Below, piece by piece: positions 15,040-21,955 of a DNA stretch of 22,990 bases. Origin of the DNA: a virus. Below the pieces are notes generated by a model, which had not been told where the DNA came from, ran no database searches, and saw only the letters and a program-made list of their open reading frames with translations. Each line of letters opens with the position of its first letter. The stretch's first letter is position 1. The position numbers and the translations under genes were made by a program. The stretch lies in the IMG/VR virus record IMGVR_UViG_3300025127_000296, positions 1 through 22,990 of that record; one strand, written 5' to 3'.

Positions 15040-15974
15040 TAGGTTTTAGAAATACTTTTTGGATCTTTACCAGGTCTCATTGCAGCTCTACCAAAACCAT
15101 TAGCAACACCACCACCTGACATATAACCCATCTTGTTTCTTACAGGTTTAGGTAGTTTTCTTAAACCTTTACCTTTTTTACCAGCTGGAACAGGTTTTAA
15201 ATTACCCATACCACCTGATTTTAAACCCATATATAAATCTGAACCACCAGCAGCTATATTACTACCTATTCCTAGTTTCTTTCTTACTGCTTCTTTATCA
15301 ACTTTTTTCTTAGCTTTAGTTGTTTTGCTACCAACAGCAGTTTTCCCTTGCTGTTTATTTAAATATTGTCTTAAAGTAAGACCTGATTTTGCTAGTTCCT
15401 CTTTTGTTACAGCAGCAAGTTTTTTTCCTTTTTTATTAATAAAAGTTTTAGATCCTCTTTTTTTAGCTTCAGCTATAGTTCTAGGTTCTCCTGTAAAAAC
15501 AGTTCCTGTGGCGATATTCTTTTTTGTAGCAAAATCTGAATATCTTTGTGTTTTTCCATTAACTTTTTTAATCTGACCTTTTTTTCTAGCTTCAGCTTCT
15601 TTTTCTTTTACAGATTTTCTTACTCTTATTTTACCTGTAATCGTATCAGCACTACCTTTGCCTATTTGTCCTTTTGGCTTTTCGCCAGATGCTAAGAATG
15701 CTTTAAATTTTTCTAATATACCACCATCAGATTTTTTAAATGGTTGTGCTCCAAATTTTGGACCTTTTGGTTTTGGATAACCTTTAGTTCCTAATTTATA
15801 TTCTGTATCACCCATTTTTACAGCAGCTTTGTATCTTTTTTTCTCTGCTGGTGTGACTTCTTGCTCATACAAAAAATCTTCATGTTGTCCAGCTCTGCCT
15901 TTTTTTCTTAAATTCTTAATTCTTTTTTTCTTCATTTTTTCTAGTTCTTCTAAAGGTATTCTCTCTATGCCCAT
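15039..15974 (-). CDS. Lys-rich basic protein with Gly-Gly motifs
   Basis: A 311-residue, very Lys-rich protein. A conserved-looking core reads SKTFINKKGKKLAAVTKEEL followed by AKSGLTLRQYLNKQQGK (about residues 175-210), a block I recall from marine phage proteins near tail genes. Gly-Gly elements occur as KSDGGILEKF, GLKSGGMGNLK and MSGGGVANGFGRAA near the C-terminus. Most of the rest is low-complexity basic sequence. No enzyme signature is visible. Candidate roles are packing with DNA in the head, an ejected internal protein or a structural linker. Base composition is skewed to A on the coding strand because of the lysine codons. Confidence 0.65.
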   Translation of the reverse strand: MGIERIPLEELEKMKKKRIKNLRKKGRAGQHEDFLYEQEVTPAEKKRYKAAVKMGDTEYKLGTKGYPKPKGPKFGAQPFKKSDGGILEKFKAFLASGEKPKGQIGKGSADTITGKIRVRKSVKEKEAEARKKGQIKKVNGKTQRYSDFATKKNIATGTVFTGEPRTIAEAKKRGSKTFINKKGKKLAAVTKEELAKSGLTLRQYLNKQQGKTAVGSKTTKAKKKVDKEAVRKKLGIGSNIAAGGSDLYMGLKSGGMGNLKPVPAGKKGKGLRKLPKPVRNKMGYMSGGGVANGFGRAAMRPGKDPKSISKT

Positions 15975-15983
15975 TTTATTCTC

Positions 15984-16265
15984 CTAAGTTATGTCTATCA
16001 TACCACCATAGTATTTCTTTGTAAACGTGCTCACGTTCGTTGGTTTACCACCAACTCCTTGAGCTTTAGCTCTTTTTCTTTTAACTGCACTTTTTCTTTG
16101 ACCCTCGGACATTCTTCTAGCTTTTGCTAAAGGAACACATTTAGGGTACTTTCTTTTTGCATCTGCTTTTTGTTTACTTCTACCACATGGTGCAAATGAA
16201 CCATCAGCTCTTTTACTTCCAATATCAACCCATTTTTGCTTGAACCATTTGTCTAAACCAGACAT
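15984..16265 (-). CDS. Small basic protein, DUF5872-like
   Basis: A 93-residue basic protein. The order LDKWFKQKWVDI, then PCGR, then YPKCVPLAKARRMSEGQRK and a Lys/Arg/Ala-rich end is the layout of the DUF5872 family as I remember it ('W-x-x-W-V-D-I ... P-C-G-R ... Y-P-K-C'). Two cysteines at the expected places could bind metal or pair. It ends in KKYYGGMIDIT, another Gly-Gly-Met element. Function is unknown for the family. It overlaps the neighbouring gene by one base at its start and lies ten bases before the next gene. Confidence 0.7.
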   Translation of the reverse strand: MSGLDKWFKQKWVDIGSKRADGSFAPCGRSKQKADAKRKYPKCVPLAKARRMSEGQRKSAVKRKRAKAQGVGGKPTNVSTFTKKYYGGMIDIT

Positions 16266-16999
16266 TAATCCAATAAATCCTTATAATACTCTTGAGCAGA
16301 TGGATTAGTAAAACCCTCATCTCCGTCAATATCTTGTTTGATATAAGATCCTGTTGCTGTAGGTACCATACCACCCATACTCATATTAGTTGTATTAGGT
16401 TTATTTTGTGAAGCTAAAAAGTTTTGGTATTGTTGATTTTGCATCATACCTTCTTCAGCTTGTTGTCTTCCTTTCTTTTTACCTTCTTTTTTCATCTGGT
16501 TCATTAACATCATAAGACCAAAACCTGCTTTTTGTACTTTCATACCACCTTTTCTAGCACCCATTTTATTTTTTAACACCGTATTTACTGCTTGTTTACC
16601 AAACTCTTCTACATTACCAGTGTTAGTTTGATTTGTACCTTGACCTGTAACAGGATCAACTGCACCTTTGTTTGGTGCAACTGTACCACTTTTCTTTCTG
16701 TTCATAGACATGTATTTAGCCATACCTGCTAAACCAAATATAGGTAATAGCATTCCTTTGCCTGCTTTATATACTTTCATTGATCCACCTTTTTTTGCTT
16801 TTCTAATTCTTCTTGCAGCAGCACCTGTGCCACCTCCACCAGATGGTTTAGGTCCTTTAAAATCTTTTCTTCTTACACCTTTGTCATCTTTTGCCTTACC
16901 TGCACATATTTTTGAAGCATACGCATTAGCATATGCACTGGGATAAACCTTAAATTTTCTTTTAGCAGCTGCTTTACCTCTTGGACATAATTTTGTCAT
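16265..16999 (-). CDS. Basic protein with 'CPRGKAAAKRKFKVYPSAYANAY' signature and internal duplication
   Basis: A 244-residue protein. The first 34 residues (LCPRGKAAAKRKFKVYPSAY, then ANAYASKICAG) form a compact signature seen in many phages: K-x-x-P-S-x-Y-A-N-x-Y-A-S-K. Residues 70-103 and 150-176 are related to each other, KKGGSMKVYKAGKG plus a hydrophobic helix and RKGGMKVQKAGFG plus a Met-rich helix. This shows an internal duplication. A further MSMGGMV lies at 207-211, and the end is acidic (DIDGDEGF, EYYKDLLD). The hydrophobic segments (LLPIFGLAGMAKYM, FGLMMLMNQM) could touch membrane. AAGGAGGT gives a very strong ribosome binding site. Role unknown. A virion or ejection function is a guess. 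Confidence 0.72.
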   Translation of the reverse strand: MTKLCPRGKAAAKRKFKVYPSAYANAYASKICAGKAKDDKGVRRKDFKGPKPSGGGGTGAAARRIRKAKKGGSMKVYKAGKGMLLPIFGLAGMAKYMSMNRKKSGTVAPNKGAVDPVTGQGTNQTNTGNVEEFGKQAVNTVLKNKMGARKGGMKVQKAGFGLMMLMNQMKKEGKKKGRQQAEEGMMQNQQYQNFLASQNKPNTTNMSMGGMVPTATGSYIKQDIDGDEGFTNPSAQEYYKDLLD

Positions 17000-17002
17000 A
17001 AG

Positions 17003-17010
17003 ACCTCCTT
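17003..17010 (-). promoter_or_regulatory. Strong ribosome binding site (AAGGAGGT)
   Basis: AAGGAGGT on the minus strand lies three bases before the ATG of the 244-residue basic protein (core GGAGG about five bases away). It follows a 36-base AT-rich leader after the 43-codon gene, the only spacer in this part of the cluster. Confidence 0.7.
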
Positions 17011-17035
17011 ATATAATAATAAATTAATAACAGCA

Positions 17036-17167
17036 TCATGTAAATAACCTGCTCTTAGATTTGTTTTTATTACCTGACACAACTCTTACTCTTTTCTTTT
17101 TTAAAAATTTTCTTTTTTGAGGACCTTTAGTTATTTGTTGCCTCATACTACCTCTACCTATTGCCAT
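17036..17167 (-). CDS. 43-residue basic protein
   Basis: Found by reading the gap before the 244-residue gene. An ATG at 17167-17165 opens 43 codons to a TGA at 17038-17036. The protein starts MAIGRGSMRQQITKGPQKRK and goes on with FLKKKRVRVVSGNKNKSKSR, so nearly half the residues are Lys, Arg or Gln. It overlaps the stop of the M15 peptidase gene as TAATG, the same junction used elsewhere in this block. 'MGRGSMR.QI..G' small proteins appear in other marine phages in my memory, but no function is known. It fits the set of basic proteins around it. Confidence 0.75.
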   Translation of the reverse strand: MAIGRGSMRQQITKGPQKRKFLKKKRVRVVSGNKNKSKSRLFT

Positions 17168-17628
17168 TATCTTAACCTATACCTTGTCTGACCCTCTTTA
17201 TTTTTATAAGCTTCTTTATATTCATATCTATTTTCATCAGTGTTATAAGATACATGCACCCAACCAGAGTGAGGATCTTTTTCTGGATTGTGAAACTCTA
17301 ATATTAATTGATCATACTTTAAATTAGTATGTATCCAATCACTTAGTTCTAAGTTACTTACTTCTAAAACTTCGATGTCCGCCGCTTGACCCTGCACATG
17401 CTGCGACTTAATACTTCCGCCAATCTTCAAATTAAGTTCTGCACACCTAAACCCAGAACTAACAATCATAGGCTTCATAAAATAATCTCTTACTGGCTGT
17501 AACACACTTACACATAAATTACGTAAGTTAAATATCTGTTTGTCGTTTGGAGTGTTATCTATATTATGTCTAGTAGCTGTTTGTGATCTTGTAAATTCAT
17601 GTAAGCTAAAATTATCTGATAATTTCAT
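17167..17628 (-). CDS. M15-family zinc peptidase (endolysin or virion-associated)
   Basis: A 153-residue peptidoglycan peptidase of the M15 type (Peptidase_M15_3). The N-terminus (LSDNFSLHEFTRSQTA) is the usual start. The zinc site reads H77 and D84 in SQHVQGQAADIEV and H125 in SGWVHVSY, with SSGFRCAELN (57-66) just before. The length is right for a stand-alone domain. By family it cleaves D-Ala or L-Ala/D-Glu bonds in cell-wall stem peptides. There is no signal peptide, so release would need a holin. The holin-like gene is about 5 kb away, and this gene sits among basic virion-type genes. It could be the lysis enzyme or a virion-borne wall-opening enzyme. The ATG directly follows the preceding stop. 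Confidence 0.85.
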   Translation of the reverse strand: MKLSDNFSLHEFTRSQTATRHNIDNTPNDKQIFNLRNLCVSVLQPVRDYFMKPMIVSSGFRCAELNLKIGGSIKSQHVQGQAADIEVLEVSNLELSDWIHTNLKYDQLILEFHNPEKDPHSGWVHVSYNTDENRYEYKEAYKNKEGQTRYRLR

Positions 17629-17937
17629 TTAACACTTCCATCTACGTCTTGCTTGACGCAATCTTGAATTAGGATCTTTTGCAGCTTTAGGAAATTTTTT
17701 CATCTGTCCTGCACTTCTAGCGCAAAATGATTTACGTCTTTTTGCAGCTTTACTTCCTGGTTTTACTTTACCTGTAACAGCAGTTTGTAGTTTAGATCCA
17801 GGGTTTTTTCTTCTATAAGCAGCAACACCTGCTTTGGTCATACCTGCACCAGATTTAGTAGGTCTAAAGTTTTGCTTATTTCGGGGAGGCATGCCTCCCC
17901 TTTTTAAACCAATAAGGTCTGCTGTGTAATTATCCAT
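17629..17937 (-). CDS. Highly basic small protein, DUF6321-like
   Basis: A 102-residue, Lys/Arg-rich protein. From about residue 26 on it follows a conserved marine phage pattern: PTKSGAGMTKAGVAAYRRKN, then PGSKLQTAVTGKVKPGSKAA, KRRKSFCARSAGQMKKFP and SRLRQARRRWKC at the end. I believe this is the DUF6321 family, of unknown function. The first 15 residues (MDNYTADLIGLKRGG) look like an extension, since many relatives in my memory begin near MPPRN. The ATG at 17892 would restore that start, but the GGAGG before it is only one base away. The gene overlaps the previous one by eight bases. An 18-base perfect palindrome encodes RGGMPPR. Confidence 0.78.
   Translation of the reverse strand: MDNYTADLIGLKRGGMPPRNKQNFRPTKSGAGMTKAGVAAYRRKNPGSKLQTAVTGKVKPGSKAAKRRKSFCARSAGQMKKFPKAAKDPNSRLRQARRRWKC
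17883..17905 (+). terminator. Perfect GC palindrome plus T5: terminator-like on the plus strand
   Basis: GGGGAGGCATGCCTCCCC at 17883-17900 is an 18-base perfect inverted repeat in an AT-rich genome, directly followed on the plus strand by TTTTT. Folded with a CATG loop it gives a seven-base-pair GC-rich stem and a U tract, the form of an intrinsic terminator, but pointing against the genes. On the minus (coding) strand the hairpin is followed by GAAATAAG, not a U tract. Confidence 0.45.
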
Positions 17938-18238
17938 TATCTGTATCAGCTGTAATCGGTGTTACAAATACTGTAACAGAGGTTACGTTACTAATAGTCA
18001 AGTGCATATCCGTTTTAAATAGTATACCATCCAAAGGCATATCAACTTGATATTGATCAGCTGCACTTCCAGCAGGTGTAGCAATCACAAGCTTTTGTGT
18101 ACCACTACCACCACCATCTTTAAAAGTTAAACTTCCAGCTGAAGAATGACCTACATAATAAATAGACAGCAAACGTGTTCTACCAGACTGAATGGTTCCA
18201 GTGCTAGTTAAAGTTTTTGCTCCTATATCTGAGTTCAT
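17930..18238 (-). CDS. Small beta-rich putative virion protein
   Basis: A 102-residue protein with alternating strands (RTRLLSIYYVGHSSAGSLTF, KLVIATPAG, DGILFKTDMHLTISNVTSVT). GHSSAGSLTFKDGG has the look of a small capsid decoration or fibre sandwich. No enzyme motif, membrane segment or cysteine pair is present. It is encoded 13 bases after the preceding Gly/Thr-rich protein and overlaps the basic protein gene by eight bases. Together with that preceding gene it lies just beyond the terminator that follows the capsid gene, so its expression is probably lower than that of the capsid. I have no firm family name for it. Confidence 0.7.
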   Translation of the reverse strand: MNSDIGAKTLTSTGTIQSGRTRLLSIYYVGHSSAGSLTFKDGGGSGTQKLVIATPAGSAADQYQVDMPLDGILFKTDMHLTISNVTSVTVFVTPITADTDNG

Positions 18239-18250
18239 AGTAATCTCCTA

Positions 18251-18880
18251 TTAGCTAGCTGCGTCAAAACCAATTATAGTTATTAAAAGTTTTCCTGCAT
18301 CATAAGTACCAGCAGTAGTTCCTTGACCAACTAAATATAAATATTTATCAGCAACAGTAGGTAAAGTTGTTACGTTAGTAGCTCTTCCACCAACTGCCTG
18401 TGCACCACCATTTACTAATTGATTTTCTGTTAAGTCACCAATAGCTGTGTCTTCAACACCAGTAGCTTCTGTTGCAACATATAAATCAATGTCATCTTCA
18501 CCAGTAGTAGGTGTTTCAAAACATTCCATAGTTACACCAAAAACTGTACCTTGGTTTGCTGTTGTTATTTGACCTATGTATGCTACACCTGAACCATCTT
18601 TACCGATAATGTCACCAGCAGTTCCACCAGAATTTAATCCTGTTAAATCTATCATTATTGTGGTTTTAACTATGTTTACATTTGTAGATGTATCACTTTT
18701 TAATCTTTCAACTTGTGTTATATAAGTGGCTGCTGTGCCCTCGATACCAGCACCCCCTGCGGCCTCATTTGCCATTTTGTTTCCGCTGGTAATAGTAATT
18801 GCACCAGTAGTTGTATTTTTAGATACAGTTTCAAATCCATTTTCAGATCTGACTGGTCCTGAAAAAGTTGTATTTGCCAT
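18251..18880 (-). CDS. Putative capsid-associated or fibre protein, 'MANTTFSGPVRSENGF' type
   Basis: A 209-residue protein that begins MANTTFSGPVRSENGFETVS, a start I associate with a conserved marine phage structural protein. It continues as beta-rich sequence with many Thr, Gly and Asp residues (TTIMIDLTGLNSGGTAGDII; TGEDDIDLYVATEATGVED; KLLITIIGF). The acidic, Thr-rich composition suits an outer capsid or decoration protein. No catalytic residues are evident. The start is well supported by AGGAG and six A residues before the ATG. It is the first gene after the capsid gene and its terminator, in a unit that may have its own weak promoter. Confidence 0.72.
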   Translation of the reverse strand: MANTTFSGPVRSENGFETVSKNTTTGAITITSGNKMANEAAGGAGIEGTAATYITQVERLKSDTSTNVNIVKTTIMIDLTGLNSGGTAGDIIGKDGSGVAYIGQITTANQGTVFGVTMECFETPTTGEDDIDLYVATEATGVEDTAIGDLTENQLVNGGAQAVGGRATNVTTLPTVADKYLYLVGQGTTAGTYDAGKLLITIIGFDAAS

Positions 18881-19022
18881 TTTTTTCTCCTAGTTAAAGA
18901 TATAGTCCTCTAGGGTGTCTGCCAAGCCAGTCTATATCAGTTATATAATTCTTGGTAAATTAATTGTACCATAAAAAAAGGGGCCTCGTAAGCCCCCTCT
19001 TTTAGTTTATTAAGGAGAAATT
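18881..19022 (-). promoter_or_regulatory. Longest intergenic gap; possible weak promoter after capsid terminator
   Basis: This 142-base stretch is the only sizeable gap in the window. No start codon with a convincing frame is seen. On the minus strand it holds the capsid-gene terminator, then TTGGCA (18920-18925) and TATATC (18899-18904), 15 bases apart. That is a poor but possible sigma-70-like pair ahead of the AGGAG of the next gene. A promoter here would restart transcription past the terminator. I hold this loosely. Confidence 0.25.
18973..19000 (-). terminator. Intrinsic terminator downstream of the major capsid gene
   Basis: On the minus strand AGGGGGCT, loop TACG, AGGCCCC is followed by seven T residues. 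The stem pairs with one G-G mismatch and a GC-rich outer half. It begins about 25 bases after the capsid stop codon. Read on the other strand, the same hairpin ends in TCTTTTAG, a weaker U tract. The site should end or attenuate transcripts after the capsid gene. Confidence 0.75.
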
Positions 19023-19934
19023 TTAAGCTGCACCAGGTGAGCCAAAAATACCTCTAGGATCGGAGAATCCAAATGAATATCTCTCTCTTGCTTTAAATCT
19101 TACATTACCAGTATCAAAGTCTCCTTCAATAGCTGTTTTAATTGGTGCTCTAACAAACTGTTTTAGTCCGTTTGGAGCATCAGTCATAATGAAGAAAGCG
19201 TCTGTATCAGTTAAATAATGATTAACTCTATAACCTTGTGGAATCATTCCCATTGAAGCCATAGCGTTAATATCATTATCAGCTGTACCTACTCTTTGTG
19301 GAGATCTTAATATTCTTTCAGCAGTAAATTGTAATTCTTTTGGAATTATTAACTTAACACCTTGCATCGCAATTTTAAGTCCTCTCTCATCTACGAAAGC
19401 AGCAATGTCAATCATTGATTGCTCAAGAGATGTTTCTGATAAGTCAGCAGCTGTTGCTAATTCATTAGCTAAAGTTCCTCCACTAGATAATGGATGCAGT
19501 CTTGAACAAAGTTCAACTCCATCTCCACCAGCAAAGTTTGCATCAAAAGCATTATTTAACACGTTTGCAGCTTTTACTTGCTTAGTGTTTGCCATTGATC
19601 TAGCTAGTGCTCTAGTGTATCTACCTGCTAGTCTATCATAAAGATTATCTTCAATCGCTTCCTCAGTAATAGCAAATGCCATAGCAATAGTTTCGTGTGT
19701 ATACCTTGCAGTAAAACTTTCGTTCGCTTGGTCAAAAGTGACTCCAGCACCTTCTGATTTCACTGGGGCAGACCCGAAACCTGTTAGCATTACTTCTTCT
19801 TCAAAAGCTCTGTCAGATGATTCTGCTTGAAAAATTTCGGCATGTTCGTTTTCATACCTATTATACTCTAAGCCAAAGAGAGCGTTCAAACCAGGCTCTA
19901 ATTCTTTGACAAGTTGTGATCTTGAAATAGCCAT
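19023..19934 (-). CDS. Major capsid protein
   Basis: A 303-residue protein that I recognise as a phage major capsid protein, close in type to the Mu gpT-like and HK97-fold group. The N-terminus (MAISRSQLVKELEPGLNALF, then GLEYNRYENEHAEIF) and segments ARYTHETIAMAFAITEEAIE, DNLYDRLAGRYTRALARSM and LIIPKELQFTAERILRSPQR are the landmarks. The end (ARERYSFGFSDPRGIFGSPG) is typical for the family. It should form the icosahedral shell with help from the scaffold and the phage GroES. No cleavage site for a maturation protease is obvious. It has the best placed ribosome binding site here (GGGAGGT) and a terminator right after it, which fits high expression. Confidence 0.9.
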   Translation of the reverse strand: MAISRSQLVKELEPGLNALFGLEYNRYENEHAEIFQAESSDRAFEEEVMLTGFGSAPVKSEGAGVTFDQANESFTARYTHETIAMAFAITEEAIEDNLYDRLAGRYTRALARSMANTKQVKAANVLNNAFDANFAGGDGVELCSRLHPLSSGGTLANELATAADLSETSLEQSMIDIAAFVDERGLKIAMQGVKLIIPKELQFTAERILRSPQRVGTADNDINAMASMGMIPQGYRVNHYLTDTDAFFIMTDAPNGLKQFVRAPIKTAIEGDFDTGNVRFKARERYSFGFSDPRGIFGSPGAA

Positions 19935-19939
19935 ATTTT

Positions 19940-19946
19940 ACCTCCC
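19940..19946 (-). promoter_or_regulatory. Strong ribosome binding site of the capsid gene (GGGAGGT)
   Basis: GGGAGGT on the minus strand lies five bases before the capsid ATG and begins in the stop codon of the preceding gene. It pairs with the 16S rRNA tail over at least six bases and helps to explain high capsid output. Confidence 0.75.
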
Positions 19947-20536
19947 TATGCTATACCAGTGGTTGCAGTCTTGTAATAATGATTATTAATACGAACTAAA
20001 ACGTTAGTATTAGTAGTAGATGTGTCTTCATTATTTACATCTTGACTAATATCAATAACTTGTACTGGTAAAGCGGCAGTAGTTGCGTTTGTGGAAGCAT
20101 CAAGTTGCACTTGAGAAATTCCAGTTGTTGTACTACCAGTTCCACCATCCACGTTGAAGTTTGCAAAAATCTTCGTTACAGGAAAAGCTTCATCACTGTT
20201 CATTAAAAAAATTGTCATTGGATCATCAATGACGTTAGCAATAATATCTGAAGCAGCTGTGCTTGCAGGATAAAAATTACTAAAAGTTGGTTTGTTTGTT
20301 GTTGGATCTGTAAAAAAACACCCGTTAAACACACCGACTACTGCGTCACCCCCACTATTACTTGTAGGATCAAATCTTTGAATACCTCCACCAGTGACTG
20401 GGATTACCAAATCACCTTGAAAAATATTAACCGCATAACCTGACGCAATTCGGTATCTATTCTGGGCGTTATTCCACGGAGCACCATTCAACGATCTGTA
20501 TGGTCTAAGACCAAATTTGTCTGCTACGTTTGCCAT
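19946..20536 (-). CDS. Head-associated structural protein
   Basis: A 196-residue protein beginning MANVADKFGLRPYRSLNGAP, with ASGYAVNIFQGDLVIPVTGG, VVGVFNGCFFTDP and FSNFYPASTAA. This is a family I associate with the capsid region of marine phages, always beside the major capsid gene. The sequence is beta-rich with a Thr-rich C-terminal half, and contains no catalytic motif. A decoration or minor head protein is the best guess. The start has AAGGAG with normal spacing, and the stop overlaps the capsid ribosome binding site. Expression should be coupled to the capsid gene. Confidence 0.78.
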   Translation of the reverse strand: MANVADKFGLRPYRSLNGAPWNNAQNRYRIASGYAVNIFQGDLVIPVTGGGIQRFDPTSNSGGDAVVGVFNGCFFTDPTTNKPTFSNFYPASTAASDIIANVIDDPMTIFLMNSDEAFPVTKIFANFNVDGGTGSTTTGISQVQLDASTNATTAALPVQVIDISQDVNNEDTSTTNTNVLVRINNHYYKTATTGIA

Positions 20537-20579
20537 AATAAAACTCCTTTATTGGCGTTAATAATACGATGGTATTCAG

Positions 20580-21050
20580 TTAAGACTTTCTACCACCACC
20601 AAAAGATACACGAGACTGTCTGTCAATATTGACAGGCATCTCTGGTCGTTGTTCCCTTAGAATATCATTGTCCACGGCTTTAACTTGATCTGAAGTTTTA
20701 TTTCTAAAATACTTCTTGCGCTCTTCAACTACTTCTTCAGGTATCCTTGCCAACACAAGGCCCCCAACCCCGATTAACCCCTGATATTGTCCTTCCGCTA
20801 TCACTGGAAAGTCATGGTCTCCAAGTTGGGCTGTAACTTCTTCTGCTCTTACAAACTCCCAACCTTCTCTTAATTTTTTAGATACATTACCTGTATCCAT
20901 TTGACCAACTGTTTCTGTTCTAATCCAGCGATGCTTAAAACCCTGTGGTGCAGGAGGTGCATCTAGACTTGACGGAGGAGTCCAAGATTTTTTTCTTTCT
21001 TTTCTTTCACTTGAACTGCGTAAAGTTCTGTTATTTTTATTTTCTGTCAT
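20580..21050 (-). CDS. Conserved hypothetical head-module protein
   Basis: A 156-residue protein with a basic, disordered N-terminus (NNRTLRSSSERKERKKSW) and a conserved-looking middle: PPAPQGFKHRWIRTETVGQM, then NVSKKLREGWEFVRAEE. GLIGVGGLVLARIPEEVVEE forms a strand and helix, and the C-terminus is polar. I have met 'GF.HRWIR ... N...K..EGWE.VR' in proteins beside phage scaffold genes, with no known role. It lies two bases from the scaffold gene and 43 bases before the head protein gene. A role in capsid assembly is inferred from position only. Confidence 0.72.
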   Translation of the reverse strand: MTENKNNRTLRSSSERKERKKSWTPPSSLDAPPAPQGFKHRWIRTETVGQMDTGNVSKKLREGWEFVRAEEVTAQLGDHDFPVIAEGQYQGLIGVGGLVLARIPEEVVEERKKYFRNKTSDQVKAVDNDILREQRPEMPVNIDRQSRVSFGGGRKS

Positions 21051-21052
21051 AT

Positions 21053-21946
21053 TTACTCCTTTACGAATTTTGCGTATTCTTCTAATGGCACTCCTAATTT
21101 TTTAGCAATAGCTACTTGTGACCGAGTGAGTGTCACTTTTCTGCGTCCTTGCTGTTTCCGCCCCGCTGAGGCAACAGTTTGAACGGGTCTTTCTTTCACA
21201 AATTTACTAGGAAAATTATCCTGTAATTGTTTGTCAATTTCAGTATAGTATTCATCAGACTCTGGGTCAAACCCCTTTTGAACTAAATCTTCATGAATAG
21301 TAAAAGCAGCATTTGTCATTACTTTATCTTTTCCAAACCAAGTATTGTTATCAGCCCACTCTTGAGCTCTTGGACTAGGGGGTTGTTGTACTGGTTGTTC
21401 TTCTTGTTGTGGTTGTTTTAATGACTCTTCTATTTCTGCTTTTCTCATTGTTGCTTTTTCTTTTTCAACAGCCAGACGAGTTAAATTCTGATTTGCTTCC
21501 ATCATTTTGTCATAATCTTGATCTTGCATAGCATTTTTCATTTGTGTTTTAACTTTGTCTGTTTCTGCATCAACTCTATTTTCATACTCTTCAACAAATG
21601 ATTTATCTGTTTTTTGTAAATCTTTTTCTACTTTAGAATATTTCATTTGTAAGCCTTTAGCATAATCAAGAGCAGCTCTCTCTCTTCTTTCTGCTTCTCT
21701 CATTTTTCTAGTAAGCTTATTAATTCTGTTTTGTACTTTTTCTGAATGGTCTACTAAATCATCATTAGACTCTTCACCTTGTTTAGTAACCACTTGTGCT
21801 TTAGTATCTTTTTTTATAGGATCTGTATATCCTAAATCAACTTCACCAACTTCTGGTTTGTCGTTTATATCTGCTTGTGTTTCTTCAACCGCTATTTGTT
21901 TCTCTTCAATTCCGTCAGTATCTAATTCAACTGCATTTTCAGCCAT
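21053..21946 (-). CDS. Capsid scaffolding-like protein
   Basis: A 297-residue acidic, coiled-coil protein. Residues about 65-185 form long charged helices (KVQNRINKLTRKMREAERRE and onward), with a Gln/Pro-rich hinge at about 186-203. The C-terminal domain is basic: GRKQQGRRKVTLTRSQVAIA, then KKLGVPLEEYAKFVKE. The layout of acidic start, coiled coil and basic C-terminal helix pair is that of internal scaffolds, where the basic end binds the capsid protein. Its place just upstream of the capsid gene agrees. No protease motif is visible, so scaffold removal by its own cleavage is not supported. The name rests on architecture and order, plus the recurring C-terminal motif. Confidence 0.8.
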   Translation of the reverse strand: MAENAVELDTDGIEEKQIAVEETQADINDKPEVGEVDLGYTDPIKKDTKAQVVTKQGEESNDDLVDHSEKVQNRINKLTRKMREAERRERAALDYAKGLQMKYSKVEKDLQKTDKSFVEEYENRVDAETDKVKTQMKNAMQDQDYDKMMEANQNLTRLAVEKEKATMRKAEIEESLKQPQQEEQPVQQPPSPRAQEWADNNTWFGKDKVMTNAAFTIHEDLVQKGFDPESDEYYTEIDKQLQDNFPSKFVKERPVQTVASAGRKQQGRRKVTLTRSQVAIAKKLGVPLEEYAKFVKE

Positions 21947-21955
21947 ACTATCTCC

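Noticed and set aside
15133-15576. 147-codon hydrophobic plus-strand frame, membrane-protein-like
   Set aside because: Reverse reading of Lys codons (AAA/AAG gives TTT/CTT) creates Phe/Leu stretches; no start signal.
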